Counted from the stretch's first letter, positions 11,735 through 24,065 are shown. The stretch is 64,000 nt of DNA from Syngnathus acus (GCF_901709675.1 NC_051087.1:14380067-14444066); one strand, 5' to 3'. The notes: generated from the sequence alone by a model not told the origin. Numbers and translations are program-made.

Positions 11735-12017
11735 GTCCGACTATATCTAGTCGGAACTCTTCTGCCTCGCACACCAGCTCGGGCTCCTTTCCAGCCAGAG
11801 AGGTGACATTCCATGTCCCAAGAGCCAGCTTCTGCAGCCGGGGATCAGACCGCCAAGGTCCCTGCCTTTGGCCGCCGCCCAGCTTGCACTGCACCCGACC
11901 CCTTTGGCCCCTCCCACAGGTGGTGAGCCCATGGGAAGGGGGACCCACGTTTCCTTTTCGGGCTGTGCCCGGCCGGGCCCCATGGGCGAAGGCCCGGCCA
12001 CCAGACGCTCGCCTTCG
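8955..12017 (-). mobile_element. RTE/Rex3-like LINE, nearly intact copy, ends truncated
   Basis: This non-LTR retrotransposon runs right to left. It matches the copy at 57887-61106 along its length. Relative to that copy it lacks the last ~50 bases and the (GGAT)n tail at its 3' end, where it abuts an unrelated LINE fragment at 8948-8955, and it lacks about 60-90 bases at the 5' end. Loss of a LINE 3' end is unusual and points to a later deletion or rearrangement. No target duplication was found, as expected with both ends altered. The Rex3/RTE label rests on the encoded endonuclease plus reverse transcriptase and on the tetranucleotide tail of the sister copy. Confidence 0.85.
11618..11948 (-). 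pseudogene. N-terminal endonuclease part of the same LINE, out of frame
   Basis: This frame contains LGTWNVTSLAGKEPELV, the start of the endonuclease domain in RTE-like LINEs, and runs to about GVGILIAPP. The domain then continues in the frame of the 936-codon ORF. A one-base length change in the G run at about 11611-11617 explains the switch. Confidence 0.75.
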
Positions 12018-12059
12018 TGACGACTCACGGAGGGGATTTTTTTAGCAATTGTAGAAAAT

Positions 12060-12325
12060 AAGAACAGATTTTCCCAAAGAATAAAGTGACACTTGTTTTA
12101 TTTATAGTTATAAAGGTTTGAAAAAGCAAAAATAAAACTGTTGTTTTGGTTTTCTGTGTATTTTACACAGAGCAATAGGGCAAAAAGTGTGATTTTGGGA
12201 TAGTCCGGCACGCATTATTTGCTTTTACATCGATTCCTATGAGCAATGTTGCTTCTACTTACAAACGTTTGTACTTCCAAACCCGGTCCCGGAACCAATT
12301 ACATTCCTAAGTAGAGGTACCACTG
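12060..12325. repeat. pogo/Tigger-like MITE, one end preserved
   Basis: The right end reads CCTAAGTAGAGGTACCACTG followed by TA (12326-12327), a Tigger-like terminus. The preceding CTTCTACTTACAAACGTTTG block belongs to the same type of element. The left end was not found. It may have been lost where the LINE ends at 12017. Confidence 0.5.
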
Positions 12326-12402
12326 TATTTCTGCCACTTTAAGTGACACTCGTACTCCCCTTGGATTAAAAAATGTGTACGACCTGCTTTCAGTTGCATT
12401 AT

Positions 12403-13043
12403 CAAAGTCAAAGTCAAAGTCAGCTTTATTGTCAATCTCTCCACATGTCAAGACACACAAAGAAATCGAAATTACGTTTCCACTATCCCACGGTGACAAG
12501 ACATAGTACATAGCACACGACATACATACATACAAGCAAACAACACAAAATAAAAACAAGAAGGCACAAACAATGAATAATAAGAGCGATGAATAAATAA
12601 TAAATGAACAAATAACACAATAAATAAGAGGAGCAAAACGGAGTAAGTGTGCATACAGCAGACAGCCAGAACATAGCGCAAAAGTACAGGATGCTACGCA
12701 GAAGGGGGGAGAGAGTTCAGGATCCTAACAGCCTGGAGTATGAAGCTGTTGGTGAGTCTGGTGGTGCGGGAGCGCAGGCTCCTGTACCTCTTCCCAGAGG
12801 GCAGAAGATCGAACAAAGAGTGAGCGGGGTGACTCACATCACTCACAATCGTGGTCGCCTTGCGGGTGAGATGGGAGGTGTAAATGTCCTTCAAGGAGGG
12901 GAGTGAAGCACCAATAATCTTACCAGCCGTGTTCACTATGCGCTGGAGGGCCTTCATGTTGTAGTCAGTGCAGCTACCACCCCAAACAGCAATACAACTG
13001 GAGAGGACGCTCTCAATGGTGCCACGGTAAAATGTAGTCATGA
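12403..13043 (-). mobile_element. L2-like LINE, 5'-truncated 3' end
   Basis: On the - strand the final part of the ORF2 C-terminus (about 13043-12694; TTFYRGTIESVLSSCIAVWG, later SLFDLLPSGKRYRSL) is followed by a 3' UTR. The UTR ends GACAATAAAGCTGACTTTGA and runs of TTTGAC near 12403. The 3' end closely matches 33040-33287. The coding part stops abruptly at about 13043, the typical 5' truncation of LINE copies. Confidence 0.8.
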
Positions 13044-15246
13044 CTATTATAGCCAATGATGAGAAATCTGGGATGACCAACCAAATGTTTGCAGGTTTTA
13101 AAGTAGGTCATTGTACATACACACAAAATGCTCTACTATTGTAATCTCATATTGCCACCATGTGTGTTTTGTTTTTGAGAGTTGTTTAGTGTGCTTGACA
13201 CTCTACTCTAAAAGGAAGATCAGAGAGATGAAACAGATGTTATTTCACAGGAATGATCAACAAGGAGGTTCACCATCTGGATTCTTCATATTTTTTCTAT
13301 ATTACAGGTTCAAATGAAACTCACTATTAACATGCACTTGCATTGGGTAATGATTGCAAATCGACCAAAGGTAATGTGATTTGTGATTTTCTGAACCAAC
13401 CTTAAGAATGGAGCAGCCCATGGACAAAGTATGTCCTAAAGTTGTTATGAACTCAAACTAGAACCTGATGAGTTTGGTGCTTTGATTTTGAGAGCAACTT
13501 TTTTTCTGTTGTGTCGATTAGCATTTCACCATAGTCCTTGGAATGTTTTGGTGAGCAGATGTGAGTAGCACTCCCCACTAAATAAAGGCAACTCACAGAA
13601 AATGATATGTCCAAAGGTGTAGTGTATATGGTAGTCCTCATGTTTGCTATGTTGTCTATTCTCTGTACTGTAGAATAAAGTCTACTTTCCAGATAATCAC
13701 ACCCGCACACATAGTACGTATTCCTGCTATATTGTGTGCAACTAAATCTGTTCATGGCAACACGATAAATGAAATCTGATAAACCTCTTTCACTCCATCT
13801 GTCTTGTGCTTCGAATATGGACATTTTTTTTTCCCTCAAAAGAGTGCTGCTTCTCTTTGATAGCAGATAGACATTTTTTTAATAGAGTGCTGTGCCATTG
13901 TCTGATTTATTCAACTTTGGAACGCCGCTTGTACAGTATAGTGTTCTCCCTTGAACTATTTGGAATTTAAAATATGTAACTAAAAGAGAAGCGTCATTAA
14001 CTCATTAATAAAGAAACTGCACAAACATTTTCAAGTGTCCACCTTAGGGATCATTGTAAATACTGTTCTCAAAAATAACTCATTAAATTAGTTTTAAATA
14101 CAATTTTAAGTGTTTGGTAGGTGCTAGTTGGCGTATGACAGGCTGGGGTTAACCACTAGTATGGGGGTGAGTATTGGTTTTCAAGATATTAGATTACTGA
14201 TTTTTTTTCCTGAATTATTTACTACATTTACTAATAATATTTCAAGATTTTTTTTTGCGTGGATGACATTTTTTAAATGTATTTTAAAATCTCAAGTTCC
14301 CCAGGACAGAACATAATAATAAGGTTATGATGTTTTGTGTTTGTTCTTTTCCTGTGTTTTCTACGTGACAGCTGCAGTTGGCTTGGTCATTATGCTGGTA
14401 ACACAACTCTCCCTCTTGTGGCTTTAACAGCAATATTGAAATACAAATGAATGAGGGACATCACATTGCTTATTCAACTGGGGCTCTATTCCATCCCACT
14501 TCAGCAGCAAACAATTTGCAATAATTCGCTGATATGAATAGCAAGACGTTAGCTTTTGGCTAAAGTTGGACTCATCTGCTAGGTAACTTGCACTACCTAT
14601 TAGCTTGCTCATGAATTCAAAACACAAGGGCCTTACAGTTTAGAAATATTTAATGTAACTTTTTTGCTTTATTTACTTGTAACATTTTTATCCAACTTGC
14701 CAGCTAATGCTAACATTAGCACACGGCCATTGGTTGCACATGAACACGACACATTACATGGCAATGCCACTAACCGCTCATAGAGGCACACGAGAAAAGT
14801 CACAAAGTAACTCTTCAAACATGCCTCCCTGTCTTTACAGCTATCGAGGCTTGGCGATGCTTCCTTATCCTGGCAAGCAAGCATGACACAACCACAAGCT
14901 TCGGCTGGCTACTCCTAAGGGTAAACACATTGTGGAGTCTCTCATAAAAGACCAATAATAATCCCCTCGGTGGCAATCAATAAGCTACAAGCCATGCTAA
15001 TTGCTGAGCTAAGATCGAAACAGCGAGCACATTTAACATGGCAATTAATTGCTTGGGTGATCAAGTAAACTTCACAGACGTCTGTCTGGGACGACGTTAA
15101 AGGAGCATATTTACCTTTGCACAGCAGAATAGCAGGAACATTCAGGAATATCTGGACTGTACAGAGAAAATCTGACTGATGAATTAAACTGGAAAACTGC
15201 ACTCAATGGCGTTGACTCAGCAAAAAGGCATGGCCTATAAGGTAAA
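13044..15246. other. intergenic, nothing recognised
   Basis: About 2.2 kb of AT-rich sequence with many short shadow ORFs. I saw no coding gene, no terminal repeats and no RNA gene. Some parts (14340-14900) may be old transposon sequence, but no family was recognised. Confidence 0.5.
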
Positions 15247-15264
15247 GTACCGTATTTTCTGCAC

Positions 15265-16114
15265 CTGTCAGTGGATCACCAGCTTCCTGACTAACTGGAG
15301 ACAGCGTGTGAGGCTGGGGACCATCACATCCGACACCCGGACCACCAACACTGGCGCTCCCCAGGGGTGCGTCCTCTCCGCACTGCTCTTCTCTCTCTAC
15401 ACTAACGATTGCTCCTCAGGCAACTCTTCTGTGAAGCTCCTGAAGTATGCGGACGACACCACTCTCATCGGACTGATCCGGGACGGTGACGAGACTGCGT
15501 ACAGACAGGAGGTGGTCCACTGGTGCAGCCAAAACCACCTGGAGCTGATCCCGCTCAAGACCGTGGAGATGACAGTGGACTTCTGGCGAGAGCCTTCACC
15601 ACTTTCACCCCTCAGTATCCACAGTAATACTATTCTCTCCACAGACACCTTCAAGTTCCTGGGATCCACAATCTCTCAGGACCTGAAATGGACAAGCCAC
15701 ATAGACTCTGTCCGGAAAAAGGCCCAGCATAGGCTGTACTTTCTGAGACAGCTCATGCAGTTAACCTGCCACAGGAGCTGCTGAAGACCTTCTACACTGC
15801 CATCATCCAGTCTATCCTCTGCACCTACATCACTGTCTGGTTCGGCCTGGCCACCAAAAAAGACAAGCACAGACTGCAACGGACAATCAGGACTGTAGAA
15901 AAGAACCAACTTCCCATCTATTCAGGACTTGTACCTGTCCAGGACCAGGAAACGTGCAAGTAACATCTCTACAGACCCTTCTCACCCAGGTTGCAGTCTG
16001 TTTGAACTACTCCCCTCCGGACGGTGTTACAGAGCGCTGTACGCCAAAACCAGCAGACACAGAGACAGCTTCTTCCCCAAGGCTGTCGCTCTGATGAACT
16101 CACACCACTCTTAG
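15265..16114 (+). pseudogene. LINE reverse transcriptase C-terminal half, frame broken
   Basis: The first frame (to the stop at about 15784) contains TGAPQGCVLSALLFSLYTND, a reverse-transcriptase block, and the catalytic YADDTTLIGLI. It then reads the FLGSTISQDLKWTSHID block and RKKAQHRLYFLRQL. The C-terminal portion continues in other frames, ending ELLPSGRCYRALYAKTSRH near 16090. It lacks the endonuclease and the N-terminal half of the polymerase, so it cannot be functional. Confidence 0.8.
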
Positions 16115-16475
16115 AGTCTCAGAGACATTGCTGTGCAATAACATCCTGCTCTCGACGTTTTATCTTTGAATTGTCTATATTATGTGTACTATGTGTCCAC
16201 TCTGCATCCATTGCAGCCTGGTCATCCTGGAAGAGGGATCCTCCCATCTGTAGTCGCTTCTCAATGTTTCTTGTTTACCCTAGTAGGAGTTTTGAGTTTT
16301 TCCTTGCCCTTCTGGGAGTTTAAGATCAGGGGATGTTTGAGAATATTTGTCAATTTTTGCACATGTCCTGGGTTTTGTTCGTCACCTAAATGTTGAACAG
16401 AGGCTGAGATGTACGGAAGTCAAATTCCTTGTTTGCCATGCTCAAACATGGCCAATAAAAATTCTTGAATCTTGA
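15265..16475 (+). mobile_element. L2/Rex1-like LINE, 5'-truncated
   Basis: This fragment starts inside the reverse transcriptase and runs to a 3' end reading CAATAAAAATTCTTGAATCT. It belongs to the same family as the inverted copy at 21449-23030, as shown by the shared ORF segments and 3' UTR. It interrupts a pogo-like MITE. Confidence 0.85.
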
Positions 16476-17356
16476 ATAAGGCGCACCAAAAAGCTTTTAA
16501 TTTTCTCAAAAAACAAAGGTGCGGCTTTTAATAAGGTGTGCCTTTTGTGTGGACCGAATTCCAAAATCTGTAAAGTTGTTTTGTGTGGTTTCCGTATTGC
16601 ACAGGCATAATATGAAGACCCAATGAACCAATCAGAGGACATTACGTTTTACGTAGATCGGGGCAAAAAAAACAATCAGAGGACTGTACGTAACACGTCG
16701 AGTACGTACCTCCGCCGCCATTGATAAATAAATACTGTCGTTTGTGCAAATTTGTAAAGTTGTTTTGTGTGGCTTCCGCCACACAGAGACGTAATATACA
16801 GACATAATATGTAGACCCGATGAACCAATCAGAGAACATTACATTTCATGTAGATTGGGGCAAAAAAAACAATCAGAGGACTGTATGTAACACATAGAGT
16901 ATGTGCTTCCGCCGCCATTGATAAATAGTTTTTTTTGTGCAAAGCAAACAGCATTAGGACCCTCTAAAATAACATAGACAAAGAGACATGCTTACGAGGC
17001 ACAATTAGAGCTTTCTGGAAAGCCGGTGTCATTGCAGAAGAGCAACGTGACGACGAGACAATGACAAGAAGGAACTTGGCATGTTTAATGGCGAACTTGC
17101 CCAAGATGAGGACTTGGATGGATTTGCGTATGAATATCGATAAACAAAAATGTGAGGACAGGAGAGTACATGGTTGAATAGCAGAATAAAGTACAACCAA
17201 ACTCACTGTCTTGCTCCCGTGACGTGTTTCATTTACCGTAAGTCATGGCATGCATGCGCCCTATAATGTGGCGCACCCTGTGTGGATTAAATAGAGAAAA
17301 CAACCCGGAATGCACCTTTTAACCCGAAGCGCCTTATTATGCGACAAATACGGTAT

Positions 17357-18481
17357 ATTAACATAGTATGGAATATTTATCTGAAGTGTTTTTCATTTCT
17401 TTTCACAATAGAATTAAAAGAGTTTTGAATTTGGCTTTTGTGTTGTTTTCTTTCTTTTTTTTAAGAAATCAATTTAGCTTTGCTTTGAGGCAAGAAAATA
17501 CAGTTTGCTGCTATGTCCATTTAAGAAAAACTAATGATGAGACAAAAAAAACTTTTTTTCTTATTTTTATTGTTTAATAAAATTGCATTTGTCTCTGGAA
17601 AAAGAAAAATGCGCCACAAAACCAAAATGATGCTCCAAAAATGAAATGATTGATCGTCATACTCCTCAACAACAAAGCTAAATATATTTATTTCTAGCTT
17701 TGACCGTGAAACCTTTTTCAGCTATATCGCTCAGCCCTACCTGTGTCAATATGCCTAATACCTCATTACATCGTATTGCAGTAGCATTTAAAGCACCAAG
17801 CCTTATTATTAATTTACCTGTCTTGTGGAATTGTACTTACTGATTGTTAACCATTTACCGGTCAATATAGTTAAAATTTGAATTTTTTTCTGTTTTTAAT
17901 TCAATTTAATCCTGTAAACTGCAATGTTGAATGTGGAGCGGTCAAAAATATAATGTGTGTGTTATGTATCATAGCTAATTTTGAATTGTCTTGACGTTTC
18001 ATAGCCAATGTTCACGTGAGCAATCGCGTGCTCCTCTTTCACATTCACACCTTACACGCTGATGCTGGCATGTCCAATGCTCATGTAGATTAGATATCCA
18101 CTCCAATTTAATCAACAGGACCCCAAATCATTCACACTTCCCTTACAGTTTCAGTAGCGTGGCCGAAGGTGCAAACCTAGTTGTTCTACTTTTGTTTGAA
18201 GTGTACATTGGCACTCACTCTCATCACTGTTGAGAAGCTGCAGGCAACAAACGGCAAATTGTCCAAACATGGGCATACTTTACGAGCCCCTTAAATGAGT
18301 CTCATTCTCTCATTTCAGAGTTCAAATGACTAGAAAGGTTGTGTTTTGGTAAATTATCTGTTTTACATTATTTATGAGGAGACAATGTGGGACCATATTT
18401 ATTCCGTTTGTATTGAAACTTAATTATAAAAGTAACAAAGTAGGGTTGATTTTATTCATGTCACAAACCTCTATTAAATGC
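17357..18481. other. intergenic, nothing recognised
   Basis: AT-rich sequence with homopolymer stretches (for example 17452-17466). No gene or element was recognised. Confidence 0.5.
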
Positions 18482-18855
18482 TACGGAAGAGGATTAGGGC
18501 CAGTGAAGAAAAAAAAGGGGGGTGACAGGATTCTGACATTTTTTCTCAGAATTCTGACCCCACTTTAAAGTCAGAATTCTCACTTTAAAGTCAGAATTCT
18601 GACTTTATTCTCAGAATTCTGAGAATAAAGTCAGAATTCTGACTTGTGCATGACTTAAAAGTCAGAATTCTGAGAATAAAGTCAGAATTCCAGAATTCTG
18701 ACTTTAAAGAAAGGCAGAATTCCCACTTTAAAGTCAGAATTCTGAGAATAAAGTCAGAATTCTGAGAATAAAGTCAGAAAGTGGGAATTCTCACTTTAAA
18801 GTCAGAATTCTGACCCCATTTTTTTTTTCTTCACTGGCCATAATCCTCTTCCGTA
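18482..18855. mobile_element. MITE-like inverted-repeat element filled with AATTCTGA repeats
   Basis: The left end TACGGAAGAGGATTAGGGCC with AGTGAAGAAAAAAA is mirrored at the right by TTTTTTCTTCACTGGCC and ATAATCCTCTTCCGTA. That gives terminal inverted repeats of about 33 bases. Between them are about 20 short repeats of CAGAATTCTGA and ACTTTAAAGTC, themselves palindromic, so the whole element can fold back. Similar filler occurs at 55325-55510. Confidence 0.75.
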
Positions 18856-20384
18856 CAATGCTATATTCTAAGATGGTTTGTAGTTTATGATCTCTGGTTT
18901 GGACAGTTGTGATACTGGTTTGTGCATGTCTTACAGTGCTCACCAATGCTCGATTTGTGTGAATGCTTAGATGCATGGAAAATCAGAGGGAACATAGGTC
19001 GTAGCCCGTGTAGTGTGACATACACAACGATTGGTCTGCTGCCGTCTTGGACTGGAACACGTCATGACCATAAGGACCCAAGTCTGGCATGTCAAATGTT
19101 ACTGATGACGAGAGACTGGAAGTGGTGCCCACAAACAGACAAGATGGCAAAAGAAGCAACGTAAAGTCCTTCAGCACCTCTCCAGTGGAGCTATGATATG
19201 ATGATATGAAGGAAAGATTTGTGGAGCTGTGCCGGCAAAGTCCCCAGCTAGTAGCTGATTAACAAAGGCGGTGTCATTAAACAAATGTGTTGCCTCAAGT
19301 TCTTTTGGGACAATCAACAGTTCGTACTGCCTGTGCAATATTTGCATATGGGTTAAACGTGAATCAGGATTTCACAGTTATTTCAAAGTGAATTTGTACT
19401 CTCTGTTGGTGAAGATTACAAATTACAGTCAATAACTGTCCTACCTGTACAAATTCTTGGAAAATACCAAAAGAAAGAAAAACGCTACTCATGTGCTCAG
19501 TTGGACTTCTCTTTTTGTTAGACTATTACATTTTTAACGGGTCACTATAACAGTAATGGAGTGCATTTTTAAAGTAACCCTCCCAACCCTGACAGTTTAT
19601 AACCTGTGATTCAACAGTCACTAGTCCAGGATGTTGTTTAAGTTTTTTCCAAGGTCAGCTGGGATTAGCTCCAGCTCTTCGTGTCCTGGACAAGAAATGT
19701 GTTGGAGAAAATGTATCCATGGATAGAATATTCTACGTACAGTCATACTCATCCATGTCTACCACTTCTTAGACGAGTTTTATATCTTGGAATGTGTTTA
19801 CTGGGTTTTATTACATCCCACACACAGCTAGGCCTGACCCGGGTCATGTTATCACAGGTACATAGCGATACTGTCATTAAGTTGATCTGCAACAAACATT
19901 TTATAGAACCACACTGACCTCCACAGCACCCCAAAATACTTAAATCCACCCCCTGCTTCCCACTTCCACTAAATTTTATTCTCCTGCTCTCTTGTTTATC
20001 TGTGCATTCAGTCTGAGGAAATCGCACACTGCGGGGAACAACACATTGCTATGACAATCCCATTAAAGTACATAAAAACATAAAGTTTAAAACAGATCGG
20101 CAGCCTGCGGCATGTAAGGCTAGATGGCAGTGCTTGTCACCGCCTGAAAGCACTCCGCGGCAAGGTGCATCTTTGACTGACTGACTGACACAGGGGTGGG
20201 TCAAACATAACAGAGCCACATCTCCCCCTATTGAGGGAAAATAAAACTGCTTGTCAAATCTCTGCATGAGTCAAACATGTAAGACCAAATATATGAATGC
20301 CTAATAGAATCCTAGAAGAATATCAACAACACTAGTGACAATAAAATCAGCTTCAAAATGAAATGGCCGTTTTCCCCCTTATCC
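18856..20384. other. intergenic, mostly unrecognised
   Basis: No gene was found. Near 19650-19685 there is a short remnant (GTCAGCTGGGATTAGCTCCA) of the tRNA-derived SINE family that flanks the retrovirus. Confidence 0.45.
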
Positions 20385-20392
20385 ATCTAACC

Positions 20393-21298
20393 CAGTGGTT
20401 CCCAAAGTGGGCGGTACCGCCCCCCTGGGGGCGGTGGAAAGATCTGGGGGGGCGGTGAGGAAGAAAGGGGCGGTAGGGGGGCGGTAGGGGGGCGGCAGTC
20501 GATTTGTACACAACACGCCGCTCTGGCCCAGTCAGATCTGACAGCATAGACTACAAAAGCAAAAGCTCAGGTTTGTAATTTCAAGCTTGTAATGTTCAGA
20601 ATTTTATCTTATAATAAAAACCGCATTCTGGCGGTCAACATCATCTTGAGTTCAAGTCAACATGAAATTGGGGACTCGCCAGAACGCGCCGTGTTGTGTT
20701 GTGTTGAGCTGGTTAGGGCAGTGGTCCCCAACCACCGGGCCGCGGACCGGTACCGGTCCGTGGGTCACTTGGTACCGGGCCGCCAAGCCGCACAGAATTT
20801 TTTTTTTTTATCGACGATCAATTAATTCAGGTCAAGACACTCGTCCCGGTCACGTGACATGTTTCCCCAGTCGAGCCCGCAAAGCTAATATGTGGCGACA
20901 GGCTAACTAACCAGGCAGTGAAGCATTCAAAACTGCTTCAACACATGGAGACCAAACATCCTGCAATAAAAGACAAACCTTAAATCACTTCGGGTGTCAT
21001 TGTCTCCGATTACGTCTAGATGGGACCGGCTCGTTTCTGAGAAACAAACTCAGTGCTCCCACTAATTCAACGTAATGGTAATGATATTGTAAATGTATTA
21101 TTTATTTATTTATATAAATGTATTATTTATTTATATAAATGCCGGTCCGCAAAAATATTTTAAGTAATATATAAGTAATATATCAAGAAAGAGGTGTTTG
21201 TTTCCATATGTGCCTTGGGGGGGGGGGGGGGGGGGGGCGCTAGGAATTCACTGGGGAGCCAAAGGGGGCGCCAGCCTGCAAAAGTTTGGGAACCACTG
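20393..21298 (+). mobile_element. hAT-type non-autonomous element with 8-bp target duplication
   Basis: The element starts CAGTGGTTCCCAAAGTGGGC and ends AAAAGTTTGGGAACCACTG. ATCTAACC occurs immediately before (20385-20392) and after (21299-21306), a perfect 8-bp duplication as expected for hAT elements. Internally there is a second hAT-like terminus (CAGTGGTCCCCAACCACCGG at about 20719). A long G run lies at about 21220-21237. It has no transposase. A diverged inverted copy lies at 54597-55316. Confidence 0.9.
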
Positions 21299-21448
21299 AT
21301 CTAACCAATCAGCAATTATCTTACGCTCACAAAAGTTGAGGTCGTGATGGTGTCTCGTCCAGCTATCCTTGGGCGGTATAAGCTGGGTACACCCAGAACT
21401 GGTTGCTCGCCAATTGCAGATATATCTCACATTTAAAAATCAATAAAA

Positions 21449-23030
21449 GATTCAAGATTCAAGAAGTTTATTGTCCATGTTTGGGCATGCCAAACAAGGA
21501 ATTTGACTCCGGTAGATCTCAGCGTATGTTCAACATTTAGGTGACTAACAACATTCAGGACATGTGCGAAAATTCACAATTATTCTCAAACATCCCCTGA
21601 TCTTAAACTCCCAGGAGGGCAAGGAAAAACTCAAAACTCCTACTAGGGGAAATGAGAAACTTTGAGAAGAGACCACAGATGGGAAGATCCCTCTTCCAAG
21701 ATGACCAGGCTGCAATGGATGCAGAAAGGACACATAGTACACGTAGTATAGACAATTCAAAGATAAAGCGTAGAGAGCAGGATGTTATTGCACAGCAATG
21801 ACTCTGAGACTCTATGAGTGGTGTGAGTTTATCAGAGCGACAGCCTGGGGGAAGAAGCTGTGTCTGCTGGTTTTGGCGTACAGCGCTCTGTAACGCCGGC
21901 CGGAGGGGAGTTCGAACAGACTGTTTTTTTGAAGCAGCTCATGACCTGGTTGACCTGGGTGAGAAGGGTCTGTAGAGATGTTACTTGCACGTTTCCTGGT
22001 CCTGGACAGGTACAAGTCTTGGATAGATGGGAGGTTAGTCCCGAATATCTTTTCTGCAGTCCTGATTGTCCATTGCAGTAGTATGTTTGTCTTGTTTGGT
22101 GGCCGATCCAAACCAGACAGTAATAGAGGTGCAGAGGATAGCCTGGATGATGGCAGTATAGAATGTCTTGAGCAGCTCCTGTGGCTAGTTGAACTTTCTG
22201 AGCTGTCTCAGAAAGTACAGCCTCTGCTGGGCCTTCTTTCGAGCAGAGTCTATGTGGCCGGTCCATTTCAGGTCCCGAAAGATTGTGGATCCCAGGAACT
22301 TGAAGGTGTCTGTGGAGGGAATAGCAATAGTGAGGATAGTGAGAGGTGGAAGTGGTGAAGGGTCTCTCCTGAAATCCACTGTCATCTCCACGGTCTTGAG
22401 CGGGTTCAGCTCCAGGTGGTTTTGGCTGTACCAGTGGACCAGCCGCTCCACCTCCTGTCTGTACGCAGTCTCGTCACTGTCCTGGATCAGTCCGATGAGA
22501 GTGGTGTCGTCTGCATACTTCAGGAGCTTCACAGAAGAGTCGCCTGAGGAGCAATCATTGGTATAGAGAGAGAAGAGCAGTGGGGAGAGTACGCACCACT
22601 GGGGGGCACCAGTTTTGGTGGTCTGATGTGATGGTCCTCAGCCTAACATGCTGTCTCCTGTTGGTCAGGAAGCTGGTGATACACTGACAGGTAGAGGCAG
22701 GCACCGCGAGCTGGATGAGCTTCTGGTGCAGGATGTCAGGAGTGATGGTGTTGAACGCCGAGCTGAAGTCCACAAACAAGACCCTGGCATACGTCCCTAG
22801 GGTGTCTAGGTGTTGCAGGATGTAGTGCAGTCCCATGTTGACCGCATCATCCACCGACCTGTTTGCCCTGTAGGCAAACCGCAGGGGGTCGAGCAGGGGG
22901 CCCGTAATGTCCTTCAGGTGGTTCGACACCAACCTCTCAAAGGATTTCATGACCACAGATGTCAGGGCGACAGGTCTGCAATCATTCAAACCTGTGATGG
23001 CGGGCTTCTTGGCCACCGGTACATTGGACG
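21449..23030 (-). mobile_element. L2/Rex1-like LINE, 5'-truncated, inverted relative to 15265-16475
   Basis: The 3' end (low coordinates) reads TTCAAGATTCAAGAAGTTTA on the + strand, the complement of the LINE tail at 16475. The copy extends further 5' than its sister and ends near 23030 inside the reverse transcriptase. No target duplication was confirmed. Confidence 0.85.
21812..23016 (-). pseudogene. LINE reverse transcriptase, several frameshifts
   Basis: The N-proximal polymerase part (22555-23016) contains NDCRPVALTSVVMKSFERLV and FVDFSSAFNTI, the latter carrying the first catalytic aspartate. The next part (22185-22532) contains YADDTTLIGLIQ and FLGSTIFRDLKWTGHID. The C-terminal part follows in further frames to about 21812. 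At least two frameshifts separate these blocks, so this is a dead copy. Confidence 0.8.
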
Positions 23031-23433
23031 TTCACATTTTTGAATATTTTGAAAATATAATATGTAACTTAATTGATTTAATAAAGGAATGCATTCATTA
23101 CATTATAACAAGCATTTGTTTTCAGTGTTTAGACATCAGTGATGCCTTGTAATTTTGTGTGACCAAACTTACAGGTTTTTTGAGTGATGAGCCATTGTTT
23201 GGTGGCTTTTTTTTGCTTTCACTTGCAAACACAGATTTTTATGGCGGCAGTGAACTCAAGATGCAACAACTGCAGATTGTGGGCCATTCATTAAAAAAGT
23301 GGTTTCCAGCTGTTTAATGCCACTCCACTCCGAGTTAAAGTTGCCTGTCAACCATATAACATTGCCATAAGTCTACTACCTTATTGCTAACACATACTAA
23401 CGGGCAGTATCATAGACGGGCTAATGAATAGCA
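23031..23433. other. intergenic, nothing recognised
   Basis: About 400 bases between the LINE and the SINE copy. No gene or repeat was recognised. Confidence 0.5.
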
Positions 23434-23634
23434 TCTAAGTCGCTGCTGGTGTAGGGGTGCCCTCGCCTGAATTGTGAGCGGGCAGCATGGGATAAATTCC
23501 TGCTCAGTGGCAGTGTGCATGTGATTGTGTATGGCTGGCGATCAGTTCAGGGTGTAGTCTACCATTCGCCCGTTGTCAGCTGGGATACTCAAGCACCCCC
23601 AGTGACCTTGGACAGAATAAGTGGTGCTGGATCG
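23434..23634 (+). repeat. tRNA-derived SINE, copy directly left of the retrovirus
   Basis: The sequence reads GCTGGTGTAGGGGTGCCCTC (A-box-like) and GCAGCATGGGATAAATTCCT (degenerate B-box region). The body follows: GTGATTGTGTATGGCTGGCG, AGTTCAGGGTGTAG and GTCAGCTGGGAT. This is a very common teleost repeat that usually ends in (TGGA)n. This copy lacks the tail and stops at the retroviral insertion site. Confidence 0.65.
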
Positions 23635-24062
23635 TGTTAGGGTAGTGTTCACTCTAACTTATTTTGCAAGAACCACACTGGAGACAAGTTAGTCGTTTCA
23701 GACACCTGCAGGCGGAGAGTTCACTCGTCGCTGTGCTTACAGCGATGGTCGAATGAAGTCTGAAGTCAGGCCTCATCAGGTGCATATTTATTGAGAAGAA
23801 ACACAGTGGGGTTGAAAGTGGGGGTGTGAGAACCCAGGAAGGGGTGAAGACGCTCCCCTGCTGATCAAAGCATAGCAGGGGGCCTTTTACGACTTTGTGG
23901 AAACAAAGCAACTTTGATTGCTTCCTCTGCAGCTAGTCAATCAGGTGAAAATATCTTAGCACTTTGGTCTACTACTTTGGTAAGACAGGACAAGCTAGGT
24001 AAATTATTACAGGTTACATTCCAACATAATCATACGATGAAGATATTCTGCAAACCCTAACA
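23635..24062 (-). repeat. 3' LTR of the endogenous retrovirus
   Basis: 428 bp with terminal TGTTAGGG/CCCTAACA inverted repeats. On the - strand AATAAA lies at 23787-23792 and could serve as the polyadenylation signal. It appears identical to the other LTR. Confidence 0.93.
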
Positions 24063-24065
24063 TAT

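Larger units (their letters stand above)
15249..17354. mobile_element. pogo-like MITE split by a LINE insertion
   Basis: The left end CCGTATTTTCTGCAC lies at about 15249-15263, preceded by TA. The element resumes at about 16477 as AAGGCGCACC and ends with GCGCCTTATTATGCGACAAA, TACGG and TA near 17355. The same TIR type (CCGTATTTTCCGCACTATTA) borders 61428-62536. Internally a block containing AATCAGAGGACTGTA recurs at about 16671 and 16871, a period of about 200 bases. The piece between about 15265 and 16475 is an inserted LINE. Confidence 0.7.

Noticed and set aside
23654-23911. 85-codon ORF present twice (also 29839-30096)
   Set aside because: It lies wholly inside the LTR and appears twice only because the LTRs are identical. 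No viral accessory protein was recognised.
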